Shown here in pieces: positions 54,318-64,000 of a stretch of DNA of 64,000 nt (position 1 is its first letter; every line of letters starts with the position of its first letter). The notes under the pieces were generated by a model. The model saw only the letters and a program-made list of their open reading frames with translations. It ran no database searches and was not told the origin of the DNA. Origin of the DNA: Triticum aestivum. Taxonomy: Eukaryota; Streptophyta; Magnoliopsida; Poales; Poaceae. Position numbers and translations under genes: made by a program. The stretch covers positions 315,149,077 to 315,213,076 of the forward strand of contig NC_057813.1 of NCBI RefSeq assembly GCF_018294505.1, in the 5' to 3' direction.

Positions 54318-54903
54318 AGGGGCTCACGTGCTTCCCATTGCTCCCACTAGGGAACACCTTAAGTACATAGTCCAGATAAATTTTCCACGGGAGGAGGGTA
54401 CCAACAATACTACAGAGTATGAAGGGCTCCTTGCCGGCCTCAGGATTGCGTCAGAACTGGAGATTAAGAAGTTGATCATCCACAGAGATTAGCAACTTGT
54501 GGTGAGACAAGTGAACAAGGATTACCAAAGTCCATTGATGGAGGCATACATTGAGGAAGTGATAAAGTTGGAGGAGCACTTTGACGGATTGCAAACAAAG
54601 AACGTACCCCATGCGGAAAATAGCGTTGATGATCATGTGTCAAAGTGCACTACGCAAAAACTCCCTCTGGAACCAGGGACTTTTGTTCTCCATCTAACTC
54701 ATCCCTCTGTATTCCTGGTAACAATGGCCAGGAAGAGGAGGAAACTGGACTCTGGCAAGCCTCTCCCGGTAGAACCTCTCGAGGCTCCCGGCAGAGAGCT
54801 TGGCGGGAACAACTCCCCTTTGGTTGCTGAGTTGCCCCCTCCCGCCAGACCACCGGTCCCCTCGGTCGAGGAGTGCGCTCCCACGATGGAGGAGGTGCGC
54901 TAG
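54318..54903 (+). pseudogene. Element H archaeal-type RNase H fragment and linker
   Basis: The frame starts inside the domain because element D is inserted there (IAPTREHLKYIVQINFPREE). EYEGLLAGLRIASEL, a mutated GDS box (IIHRD then TAG 54490 and QLVVRQVNKDY) and HAENSVDDHVSKC (in place of A-D-A/H-L-S-K) follow. The upstream Asp-containing strand is on the far side of D, outside the window. The linker (MARKRRKLDSGKPLPVEPLE) is basic then Pro-rich, and ends at TAG 54901. The type is Tat-lineage, but the sequence differs from B, E and G, so H is a separate family. Confidence 0.8.
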
Positions 54904-55895
54904 TCATCGTTGTCGAGCCTCAGGCTCCAACTTGGGCGCGACACATAGTCCATTTCCTCCAAACTGGAGAAGTTCCCGAAGAGCAAGAAGATACTGAAAG
55001 GGTAGCCCGGAGGGCCAGTATGTATCAGTTCGTTGATGACACGCTATACAGAAGAAGGCCCAACGGTGTGAAATTGAAGTGCATTTGTCGAGAAGAAGGA
55101 AAGGAACTGCTGGAGGAGATACACAAGGGTATGTGGGGCTTGCACATCGGGTCGAGGGCTCTGGTTGGAAAAGCTTTCCGGCAAGGATTTTATTGGCCCA
55201 CAGCCCTCCAAGATGCAGTTGAGTTGGTCACCAAGTGTGAAGCCTGCCAGTTCCATTCCAAGAATATCCATCTGCATGCCGAAGCTCTTCAGATAATCCC
55301 TTTGTCAGGGCCGTTTTTGGTCTGGGGGCTCAACATCTTGGGCCCCTTCCCCGTGCTACTGGGGGCTTTGAATTCTTGTTCATTCGCCTCTGTTGCTCAT
55401 CCAAGGAGCAACGGTCAAGCTGAGACGGAAAACGCTGAAGTGTTGTGAGGACTCAAGACAAGGACATTTGATAAACTGCAGAAGTGTGGCAGGAGATGGT
55501 TCGACAAGTTGTCGGTGGTTCTTTGGTCCCTAGCAACGACACCAAATCGAGCTACCGGCAAGACTCCCTTATCCCTAGTCTATGGGGAAGAAGTAGTTAT
55601 CCCCACGGAACTCATTTATGGGTCATCTCGAATGCTTGCCTACGATGAAGTAGCGCAAGAACAGCACCGGCGTGACGATGCTGTGCTACTCGACGAGAAC
55701 CGTCTCTAGGCTGTTACACGTGTCGCATGCTACCCGCAAGCCCTGCATGGCTATCACAACCGCATGGTTCATGCCTGGAGTTTTGAGGAAGGCGACCTTG
55801 TCCTTAGGCGCGTTCAGTCCGCCAAGGGTACAAATAAGTTGACGCCAAAGTGGGAGGGCCCTTACCGGGTAGTATGATTCACCAGACCTGGTGCA
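54904..55895 (+). pseudogene. Element H integrase with catalytic core deleted
   Basis: The frame (0, from about 54873) encodes IVVEPQAPTWARHIVHFLQT, the zinc-binding part with GLHIGSRALVGKAFRQGFYW and C-x2-C in KCEACQFH, then the start of the core (LNILGPFPVLLGA, where Asp is replaced by Asn). Directly after it the frame jumps to FASVAHPRSNGQAETENAE, so the strand with the second catalytic Asp is missing. The C-terminal module (GDLVLRRVQSAKG, WEGPYRVV) is present. Stops: TGA 55446, TAG 55707 and TGA near 55876. At about 55896 the sequence switches to the inverted repeat. It cannot catalyse integration. Confidence 0.82.
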
Positions 55896-57317
55896 GTTGG
55901 CTGAGCCGCCCGTCCTTGCCGCTCCTGTGGGGAAGGGGCCTTTACTTATATACGTGGCCGCTAATAGTAAAGTTTTTAGTGTGGTGATTGTTGTGGAGTG
56001 CAAAGAGGCGGGTAAGGAACATAGTCCAGCGGCCAACTTATTATGTCAGTGAGGTGTTGATTGAATCCAAGCAACGTTACCTGCATTGGCAGAAATTGGT
56101 ATATGGAGTGTTCATGGCGAGTCGCAAGCTAAAGCAATATTTTCTTGGTCATCCTGTTACTGTGGTCAACTCTTCCTCTTTAGGAGACATAATTCAAAAC
56201 AGGGAGGCCACAGGCCGGGTTGCTAAGTGGGCAATAGAACTTGGACCTCATGGTTTGTAATATGTGCCAAGAACAGCTATCATGTCTCAGGCTCTGGTGG
56301 ATTTCATGAATGACTAGATAGATTTACAGACACCTAAGGAGAGGCCTGATAACACATATTGGACAATTTACTTTGATGGGTCCAGGTAGCTAGAATGCTC
56401 GGGGGCTGGGGTCATATTGACTTCCTCACGAGGTGACAAGTTTTGCTATGTTTTGAGGCTAATGTTTCTTTGTACTAACAATGCAGCTAAATATGAGGCT
56501 TTACCCCATGACCTTCGTATGGCCAAAGAGATGAATTTGAGCCGGATCAGGTGCTTCAGCAACTCAGACCTCGTGGCTCAGCAAGCTTCAGGCTCATGGG
56601 ATTCCAAGACCCGCTCATGGTGGCTTATCGCCGGGCGGTTGATAACATTGTTGGTCACTTCAAGGGTTATCAAGTGGAACACCATGATCGACGGAAAAAT
56701 GAGGCAGCTGATGTCTTAAGCCGTCTTGGGCTCAACATAAGCCGATACCTCCTAATGTGTTTCTTGATGTATTGCTTAATCCTTCAGTCAAGTTACCATC
56801 AGAAGAGGACCTGCTATTCCAAACCCGAGGCGCAGTTGGTGGCGGCTCTCCATGCCACGCCTGATTGGACACTTCCCTACCTAGCTTATATGACTCGAGT
56901 CGAGTTACCTGAGGATGAGACTTTAGCAAGCTAGATAACATGGCGGTCTAAGTCTATGACTATTGTCAATGGCGAGTTAGACCGATGCAGCGTAACAGGT
57001 GTATTCCAGCATTGTGTTTCTCCCAAGGAGGGTTGTGAGATCTTGTGTGAGATTCATGAAGGTGATTGTGGTCATTACGTCGGCTCAAAATATTTGGTGG
57101 CCAAAGCTTTTCGTCATGGGTTTTATTGGTTCACGGCTCATGCTGATGCAGAGGATATTGTCAGTAAATGTGATGGCTGTCAGAAGTTTTCTCGACGGGC
57201 TAATGTGCCGGCTCAAGAGTTGAGGATGATTCCATTACTTGGCCACTTGCATTCTGGGGAATTGATATGGTCGAACCTTTCAAGAGGTCTAAATATAAGA
57301 AAACCCACCTATCATGG
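55896..57317 (+). pseudogene. Left-arm copy of element G pol (RNase H, archaeal RNase H, integrase start)
   Basis: Starts PPVLAAPVGKGPLLIYVAAN at the RT/RNase H border. Degenerate RNase H: YYVSEVLIESKQRYLHWQKL, GRVAKWAIELGPHGL. Archaeal-type RNase H: ITYFDGS-like strand at 56360, NNAAKYEALPHDLRMA, SNSDLVAQQ and KNEAADVLSRLG. Integrase: YRCSVTGVFQHC-like start, GDCGHYVGSKYLVAKAFRHGFYW and C-x2-C at 57165-57180, then the core breaks off after LSRGLNIRK where the LTR joins. Several stops (about 56258, 56316, 56387, 56932) and frameshifts. No second catalytic part. Inactive. Confidence 0.8.
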
Positions 57318-58020
57318 GAAACCACGGCCACCTATGGGGCCATCGGCCCCTTGTGGTTCGGCAGGGGGATGAGCACATTGCACAAAGAGCGGAGAACGTA
57401 GCACAACACGACAGAGATCACATGGGCAGTTTTACCCAGGTTCGGCCCGCCGTGAGGCGTAAAACCCTACTCCTTCTTTGGTGGATTGATGGGAGGACCG
57501 TGGTGGAGATGTAGTGCTCTAGCCTAGCAGGGGTTGCCTCGGGGCGAGAGCAGCTACGCGCGTATGAGTATAGAAGGGTCCGAGTCCTCTCTATGGTTGC
57601 CACGGGCCTCCTTTTATAGATCAAGGGGTCACAACAATGGCAAATCAGTCATTGTGCACTAATTAGATAGCAAACAGTGCTATCATACCTAACTCTGCAG
57701 ACAGGGAAGAGTGCATTAAATGCTGCTCAGTGTCACATCATGGCATGCTCGACAAGCATTGCCGCGCAGTTCGACCAACTTCTCTCCTGCCTGCATGACA
57801 CATCTCTGGACGGGTGTCATTTGGAGGTGATTCCCATAGAAAATGGCTGCCATGTGGAAAAAATACCCACTTTGTAACTTGGGCGCTTAACACCGCACCG
57901 ATCGATGACTTGCATCGCTATGAGGTGGAGCGGTGAAGCCTTGGCGAGGTAGTTTGCCTTCGTGGGGCCCGCCAGGCCTACCGGGACGGTTTTGAGGCTC
58001 ATCTTCGGCGAGCTCAAGGT
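57318..58020 (-). repeat. LTR fragment, left arm, opposite to adjoining pol
   Basis: The minus strand has TATAAAAGG (57622-57614), then the U5-like end with GTAAAACTGCCCATGTGATC and CCCCTTGTGG-type words at 57340-57430. Its 5' part is cut at the palindrome centre, so the full LTR length is unknown. Confidence 0.6.
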
Positions 58021-58030
58021 CTTCGGGGTA

Positions 58031-58735
58031 ACCTTGACCTCGCCGAAGACGAGCCTCAAGACCGTCTCGGCAGGCCTGGCGGGCCCCACGAAGGCAAACT
58101 ACCCTGCCAAGGCTTCACCGCTCCACCTCATAGCAACGCAAGTCATCGATCGGTGCGGTGTCAAGTGCCCAAGTTACTAAGTGGCTATTTTTGGCCACAT
58201 GGCAGCCATTTCCTATGGGAATCGCCTCCAAATGACACCCGTCTAGAGACGTGTCATGCAGGTAGGAGAGAAGTTGGTCGAACTGCCCGGCAAAGCTTGC
58301 CGAGCATGCCATGATGTGACACTAAGCAGCGCATTTAATGCGCTCTTCCCTGTCTGCGGAGTTAGGTATGATAGCACCGTTTGCTATCTAATTAGTGCAG
58401 AATGACTGATTTGCCATTGTTGTGCCCCTTGATCTATAAAAGGAGGCCCGTGTCAACAATAGAGAGAATTCAGACCCTTGTATACTCATACGCGCGTAGC
58501 TGCTCTCGCCCCGAGGCAACCCCTGCTGGGCTAGAGCGCTGCGTCTCCACCACGGTCCTCCCATAAATCCACCAAAGAAGGAGTAGGGTTTTACGCCTCG
58601 CGGCTGGCCGAACCTACGTAAAACTGCCCATGTGATCTTTGTCGTGTTGTGCTACGTTCTCTGCTCTTTGTGCAATGTGCTCATCCCCCTGCCAAACCAC
58701 AAGGGGCCGATTGCCCCATAGGTGGTCGTGGTTTC
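58031..58735 (+). repeat. LTR fragment, right arm
   Basis: Mirror of the left-arm LTR with TATAAAAGG at about 58434-58442 and the (T)AAAACTGCCCATGTGATC word at about 58620. The two LTR fragments point away from each other. Confidence 0.6.
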
Positions 58736-60530
58736 GCATGATAGGTGGGTTTTCTTATATTTAGACCTCTTGAAAGGTCTGACCATATCAAGCACCCAGA
58801 CTGCAAATGGCCAAGTAATTGGAATCATTCTCAACTCTTGAGCCAGCACATGAGCCCGTCAAGAAAACTTCTGACAGCCATCACATTTACTAACGATACC
58901 TTCTGTATCAGCACGAGTCGTCAACCAATAAAACCCATGATGAAAAGCTTTGGCCATCAAATATTTTGAGCCAGCGTGATGACCACAATCACCTTCATGA
59001 ATCTCACGCAACATCTCACGACCCTCCTTGGGAGAAACAAATGCTGGAATACACCTGTTACGCAACGTCGGTATAATTCGCCATTGACAATAGTCATAGA
59101 CTTAGACCGCTGGGTTATCTGGCTTGCTAAAGTCTCATCCTCAGGTAACTTGCCCCGGGTCATATAAGCCAGGTAGTGAAGTGTCCAATTAGGAGTGGAA
59201 TGGAGAGCCACCACCAACTGCATCTCCGGGTCAGGAATAGCAGGTCCTCTTCTGATGGTAACTTGACTGAAGGATTATGCAATACATCAAGAAACACATT
59301 AGGAGGTATCAGCTTATGTTGAGACCCAAGACGGCTTAAGGCATCAGCCGCCTCATTTTTCCATCGATCAAGGTGTTCCACTTGATAACCCTTGAAGTGA
59401 CCAGCAATGTTATTAACTTCCCGGCGATAAGCCACCATGAGCGGGTCTTTGGAATCCCATGTGCCTGAAACATGTTGAGCCACAAGGTCTGAGTCGCCAA
59501 AGCACCTGACCCGGCTCAAATTCATCTCTTCGGCCATATGAAGGTCATGGAGTAAAGCCTCATATTTAGCTGCATTGTTAGTACAAGGAAACATCTGCCT
59601 CAAAACATAGCAAAAATTTTCACCTCATGAGGAAGTCAATATGACCCCAGCCCCTGAGCATTCTAGCTGCCTGGACCCATCAAAGTGAATTGTCCAATAT
59701 GTGTTATCAGGCCTCTCCTCAGGTGTCTGTTACTCTATCTAGTCATTGATGAAATCCACCAGAGCCTGAGACTTGATAGTTGTTCTTGGCACATATTTCA
59801 AACCATGAGGTCCAAGTTCTATTGCCCACTTAGCAACCCGGCCTGTGGCCTCCCTATTTTGAATTATGTCTCCTAAAGGGGTAGAGCTGACCACAGTAAT
59901 AGGATGACCAAGAAAATAATGCTTCAGCTTGCGACTCACCATGAACACTCCATATACCAATTTCTGCCAATGCGGGTAACGTTGCTTGGATTCAATCAAC
60001 ACCTCACTGACATAATAAGCCAGCTACTGGACTAGGTTCCTTACCCGCCTCTTTGCGCTCCACAACAATCGCCACACTGACAGCTTTACTATTAGCGGCC
60101 ACGTATAGAAGTAAAGGCTCCTTCCCCACAGGAGCGGCAAGGACGGGCAGCTCAGCCAACTACTTTTTGAGCGTCTCAAACGCCTCCTCAGCAGCATCAC
60201 TCCAGACAAAATGATCTATTTTCTTCATCAACCGGTACAAGAGAATAGCCTTCTCTCCCAGGTGGCTTTTGAACCGGCTGAATGCTGCAATATGACCTGC
60301 TAGGCGCTGAACGTCATTGATAGATGTCGGCTTAGGCAATGAAGTAATAGCCTTAATCTTCTCCAGGTTTGCTTCAATTCCTCTCTCTGAGACCAAAAAA
60401 CCCAAGAGATTGCATGCAGGTACACCAAAAACACACTTGGCCGCGTTAAGCATCATCTTGTAGACCCGACGATTGTCAAAAGTCTCCTTTAAATCATCCG
60501 AGAGCGTCTCCTTTTTCTTGGATTTTTTCA
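58736..60530 (-). pseudogene. Element G pol, right arm and beyond (RT end, RNase H, archaeal RNase H, integrase start)
   Basis: Minus strand. 60530-60161 encodes the end of RT (KETLSDDLKETFDNRRVYKM, AKCVFGVPACNLLGFLVSER) and is outside the palindrome, so this is the more complete copy. Then come the thumb/RNase H junction (RLAGHIAAFSRFKSHLGEKA, DHFVWSDAAEEAF), degenerate RNase H, archaeal-type RNase H (IHFDGSRQLEC, AAKYEALLHDL, GDSDLVAQ, NEAADALSRLG) and the integrase zinc part (GDCGHHAGSKYLMAKAFHHG, KCDGCQKF). The core breaks off at DMVRPFKRSKYKK (about 58760), the same point as in the left arm. TAG/TGA stops and frameshifts are scattered. The RT active site lies beyond the truncation at 60530. 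Confidence 0.82.
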
Positions 60531-60540
60531 GATTTAGGGT

Positions 60541-61409
60541 TCCGGCAAAGCCCTTGAGGTTGAAACACTGGGGTGCGCACGAAGATTTACCCCTACCGAA
60601 TCTTGCTCTCAGCCTCGCCACGATCTCTAAGCTTAGCTCGATGAACTCAGAACACAGGAGACACAAGATTTATACAGGTTCGGGTCACCGTTGTGGTGTA
60701 ATACCCTACTCCTGTGTGGTGGTGGTGGATTGCCTATTGGGCTGGTGATGAACAGTACAAGGGAAGAACAGCCTCGCGAGGAGAGGTGTTCTTGTGCTTG
60801 GTGGGTTGCTCGGGGAGGAATCGATCGATTCCTTTCTACTGTGGTGGCTAGTCCTATTTATAGAGGCCCTGGTCCTCTCCCCAAATATTGAGCGGGAAGG
60901 GATCCAACAACGGCCAATTTGAAAGGGGACAACTAGTACAAGCTATCATGACTAAAGGTGGTCTTCGCCTGTCAAAGGCACTGGTGGTGACGTCGTCTTG
61001 GGCTCCACGATGACCTTCGTCCGACCGTCCTGCTGGTCTTAGTCTTGTTGCACCGATATGGAAACCTTTGCCTGATGCCTCGGTACTCCGCACCTGCGCT
61101 TGCCCCCTAGCACCAAAGGGGAAACAAGAACACTGCGCACGCTGGCACCCGCCTGGCCTCGGTCTTCATGGCTTGCATCCGGGAACCTCGTGAGGTACCC
61201 CCTTGCCTTGATCTCTTCGCCTCCTCGTGAGGCTGCCTGGTGAGGCCGCTCCTGAGGATGCCTCGTGTCGTCCGCCTCGCGAGGCTTGGCCCCCCGCGAG
61301 GGTCTTGAGTGTTGGTTGACGAAGACGGGCCGTATTGGGCCACTGGCGGAGCCACGCCGCGGGCCGCAGGCAGGCAAGCCTGGGGACCCCCGTTCCCAGA
61401 ATGCTGAAA
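60541..61409 (-). repeat. Element F 3' LTR, end truncated
   Basis: The minus strand starts near TTTCAGCATTCTGGGAACGG (changed TGTCGG) and ends GGGCTTTGCCGGAACCC. TATAAATAGGAC is at about 60862-60851. It is similar to the LTRs of B (GGGAACGGGGGTCCCCAG). The expected AACATCCGACA end is missing. Confidence 0.8.
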
Positions 61410-61424
61410 GTAGCCCCCGGGCCC
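61410..61424 (-). other. Element F polypurine tract
   Basis: The minus strand reads GCCCGGGGGCTAC immediately before the LTR start. Confidence 0.6.
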
Positions 61425-61700
61425 AAGGTGCGCTCGGACTTGGCTTAGCAGCGAAGCCAAAGGGCAAGCGCGGAGCGCCGCGGCCCCAACAGCCTACGGC
61501 CTTGGCCGATGTGTGGCGACTGATTGGACGCGGGCGTCCTTGCTTCCCCATGCTGCATCGGCAACTGCCCATCTGACAAAAGGCTGGCGCAGGCAAGGCT
61601 TGCCTTCATTGCTTTCCTTCGTCTTGCTCCAGATCCCCTTCCTCGCTCCTTGCTTCCAAAATCTCTAGCTCCGATTTGATCCCTTCCCTTTCAGCGAGCG

Positions 61701-64000
61701 ATGGTGCCCCACAAGGCCAAGGTTGATGCGCCGCCAGCTTGGTACGCGACGGCCCTGGACGCGCCCACTGTGTCGGAGAAGAATCTCGCCGCCACGCGCC
61801 TGCTGACGGTGGTGAAAAGCAATGAAAAGGGGAAGACCGAACTCCGGGTTGGCTCCGTCGTGCTGGAGGCTCGGGGGAGCACTTTATATCCCTTCTTTAC
61901 GAACGCTGTCATCGCAGGCCTAGTTCCTCCCTTCTCCGACTTCTTCTACGCCGTCCTCCACCATTACAGGTTGTTGGCCCTTCATCTCCATCCCAACTCC
62001 ATTCTTCTCTTGTCGATTTTTGCCTACTACTACGAGGCGCATATTGGGGTGATGCCGTCCGTGGCTCTGCTGCGCCACTTCTTCCTCCTCCGAACCAACA
62101 TCAACCACACCTCGGCGTGCACCAATCTCGTCGTGTACCACAAGGCCAACGCAATCTCGAAGGCCGGGAAGAGGGCCGACGGCTTCCGGAGTAAGTGTGT
62201 CATGATGGATGCCAAGTGTGTCCACACCCCCGGTTGGCGCTACCAACGGAGATGCCCCAATCTGACGAAGGGTGGTCTCACACGAAGCTCACCGACAATC
62301 TGGCGACGTTGGTGCTGGAGAGGATGAACGCCGACCTAAAGCCAGTCAATGCGAAGGCGGCGAAGCTAATGGGGGCCGCACTCCTGAGGGAGTTCTTGAT
62401 GCAGCAGGTGGCTCTGCTTCAGGCGTGCTCGCGCCCCTTATGGATGCTTGGGGGTGCAGACGACAAGCTTCGCCTGAATTCAGTGGCTCTGGCTGGTGAG
62501 GAGCTGGCCGCAGCTCTCCACCTCTTGGTCGGGGATGACCAGGAGTATTCGCCGAGTGCCCCCGTCCCCTTGTTCCTCCGTAAGGACAGGGCGTAGGTGG
62601 TGGCTGCTATGCCCACATTTTATAGGCGGGGCCTAGTGCCTCCGGTGTCCCTTGTGGTCCGGGGGACGACGGCGCCGGTGGACGTGTCTTCGGGTGACTC
62701 CCGAAGAGGAGGAGGAGAGGAGTAAGACGAGGAGCGCGACTCGGAGTCGACTCCCGAGGGGACGGGGGAGACTTCCCCCTCACGCAGGGCCGACATCCTC
62801 CGCTCCTTGCCAGATGACGACGAGGCCGACGCCACCCAAGAGAAGGAGGATCCGCCCACGATCCTGACGAAGGGCAGGTCGGTGCTAATCTCCCGACAGG
62901 CTGCTTCTGCCCGAGCGCCACCTGGAGCCGCCTCCAGTCCTTCTACTGCACCTTCTTCTGCTCCTGGACCCCTTGCGGCTGCGCCCCGAGCCGCGAGGCT
63001 CTCGGGCTTCATGCTCAGCAAGAGGAAGGTGGACTACACCGCGGTAGACCAGTAAGTGTCCGTGCTCCATCTTGTTCTTGAGTATGCCGTTGGTCCTCGA
63101 CGTTCACCATCGATTGGTTAGGCCGCCGTCGGCGGCGATGAAGAGGAAGGAGGACGTGGTGACGCCGTTTGGGGCTGATCCATCTGCCACGTCCGCACCT
63201 CCTTCTGTGGGGAGGGGAGGCGACAGCGTTCGCACCTTCCCTGCCCGGTCATCCACACGAGGGCCAGGAGGGCATCCTCATGAAGAGTCAGCCCCCATGG
63301 CCCCGCTAGCTCTGGAGGTGCCGCTACTCGACGCTGCTGACGAGGTACCCGAGGCTCAGGAGCCCCCAGTCTCCCAAGCCATGGCTATGCTGTCGCCTCC
63401 TCCCTCCATTGCGCCATTGGTTCCAGGTCCTTCTGCCTCCCCCGATGTCTTGGAGCATGCCCTTTTCGAGATGGCCCAGCTACGAGAAGACCTCCAGGGC
63501 GCCGACTCCCATCCGGTAGCCGGGCGTCTGGCGGTGGTTTTCGGCTGGCTTCACTCTGATGCCTCTGTCCGAGCAGCACTGATGAGGGTTGCGGCAGCCT
63601 CTGAGGAGGAGAAGCGGGATGCTACTCAAACCGCAGCCGCTCGTGAGGCAGCGCTGAAGGACGTCGTGGCCTCCCAGGACTGCTGCAAGGCACTGGAGGC
63701 CGAGCTGAAGGATTTGCATGACAAGCACACCGAAGAAGCTCGTGACCGCCAGGCGGAGGAGGCGAGGATGAAGGCTCGGGAGGATGCCGTCTGGGGCCGC
63801 GATGCCGATCTAGCGCGGTTGGCGGAGGAGTAGGCCACTAAGCGCGGCCGGCTGGAAGAGCTGGAGCAGAAGGTGAGGGCGGAGAAGGCCGAGCTCAATG
63901 CCAAGGTGAAGGTCCTAGCCGAGGACCGCGTGGACTTCGCGCTCCTCGAGGAGAGATCTCGCGCAACGCTGAAGGCACTCTATGACAAGGGCCTGGAGAA
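61701..64000 (+). pseudogene. Element F antisense gene: gypsy-type transposon N-terminal domain, intron, coiled coil
   Basis: ATG 61701 (MVPHKAKVDAPPAWYATALD). Exon 1 runs to 63051; intron 63052-63121 is GTAAGT...GGTTAG (70 bp, phase 2); exon 2 starts 63122 and leaves the window. The N-terminal part has LYPFFTNAVIAGLVPPFSDF, ALHLHPNSILLLSIFAYYYE and MPSVALLRHFFLLR, the same family as exon 1 of the element E antisense gene. A frameshift near 62230, TAG 62594, TAA near 62720 and TAG 63831 disable it. The exon 1 end is acidic (LPDDDEADATQEKEDPP). Exon 2 is a long coiled coil (CKALEAELKDLHDKHTEEAR, RLEELEQKVRAEKAELN). It is convergent with the element's own sense genes. Function unknown. Confidence 0.75.

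Larger units (their letters stand above)
55896..60160. repeat. Giant inverted repeat (palindrome), arms about 2.13 kb, 10-base spacer
   Basis: The left arm 55896-58020 reads as the reverse complement of the right arm 58031-60160. The spacer is CTTCGGGGTA (58021-58030), bounded by CTCAAGGT and ACCTTGAC. Each arm contains, from outside inwards, RNase H, archaeal RNase H and integrase fragments, then an LTR in opposite orientation. Samples of the arms differ at about 5% of positions with small indels. Confidence 0.93.
60541..64000 (-). mobile_element. Element F: Tat-lineage retrotransposon, 3' end in window, runs off the right edge
   Basis: The minus-strand 3' LTR is 60541-61409. To its right lie the PPT and, on the plus strand, an antisense gene (from 61701) like that of element E. 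Sense pol would lie right of the window. The LTR end has lost its last 15 or so bases at the junction with element G (60531-60541). Confidence 0.78.

Noticed and set aside
55896..60160. Palindrome as an assembly artefact
   Set aside because: The arms differ by about 5% with indels, and the right arm continues into unique element G sequence.

Overview
The window is repeat-dominated nuclear DNA of a large-genome grass, most likely a Triticeae species (wheat, Aegilops or barley relatives). The reasons are Stowaway MITEs, a CACTA terminus and deeply nested Ty3/gypsy LTR retrotransposons with 5-bp target duplications, canonical GT-AG introns and plant B3-type domains. I find no convincing intact single-copy host gene, no rRNA or tRNA gene and no CRISPR array. 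Element letters A-H below are mine; family names are not assigned because no library could be searched.

Left part (1-16496). Element A (1-5220, +) is the 3' part of a chromovirus-like gypsy element whose pol reading frame runs into its own 3' LTR. It is followed by a decayed gene-like frame (5753-6350), three Stowaway MITEs (6356-6472, 7088-7249, 10916-11070), two copies of one small Helitron (one split by a MITE), simple and tandem repeats, exons of an unidentified spliced gene ending at 14872, a minisatellite with a higher-order 250-bp repeat, and the 3' end of a CACTA transposon whose terminal repeat ends at 16496.

Middle (16497-54317) is a nest that can be ordered from target duplications. 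D (33569-54317, large and without recognisable pol) sits in the archaeal-type RNase H frame of H. C (minus strand) is inserted in the 5' LTR of D (TSD ACATT). B (+, 17640-26104, TSD AGGCC) is inserted in C. A tandem duplication of about 2.9 kb then copied the end of B together with part of C. The CACTA end cuts the left LTR of C. In the 3' LTR of D lie a solo LTR (TSD GCCTC) holding a second solo LTR of the same family (TSD CCCCT), and the nearly complete Tat-lineage element E (40684-53937, TSD ACTTG).

Right part (54318-64000). The H remnant is joined at about 55896 to a giant inverted repeat (55896-60160, 10-base spacer at 58021-58030). Each arm carries a Tat-type pol fragment (G) fused to an oppositely oriented LTR. 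Next to it is F (minus strand), a further Tat element that runs off the right edge.

The most interesting system is antisense. E, F, B and C all carry, between pol and the 3' LTR and on the opposite strand, an independent gene. In E it is a six-exon gene with its own TATA box and five GT-AG introns; in F a related two-or-more-exon gene; in B and C a different, B3-like DNA-binding protein, again with its own TATA box. The sense genes give the usual gag-protease-RT-RNaseH-archaeal RNaseH-integrase set; what the antisense proteins do is unknown. E's sense frame is interrupted only by five nonsense codons, all explicable as C-to-T changes.
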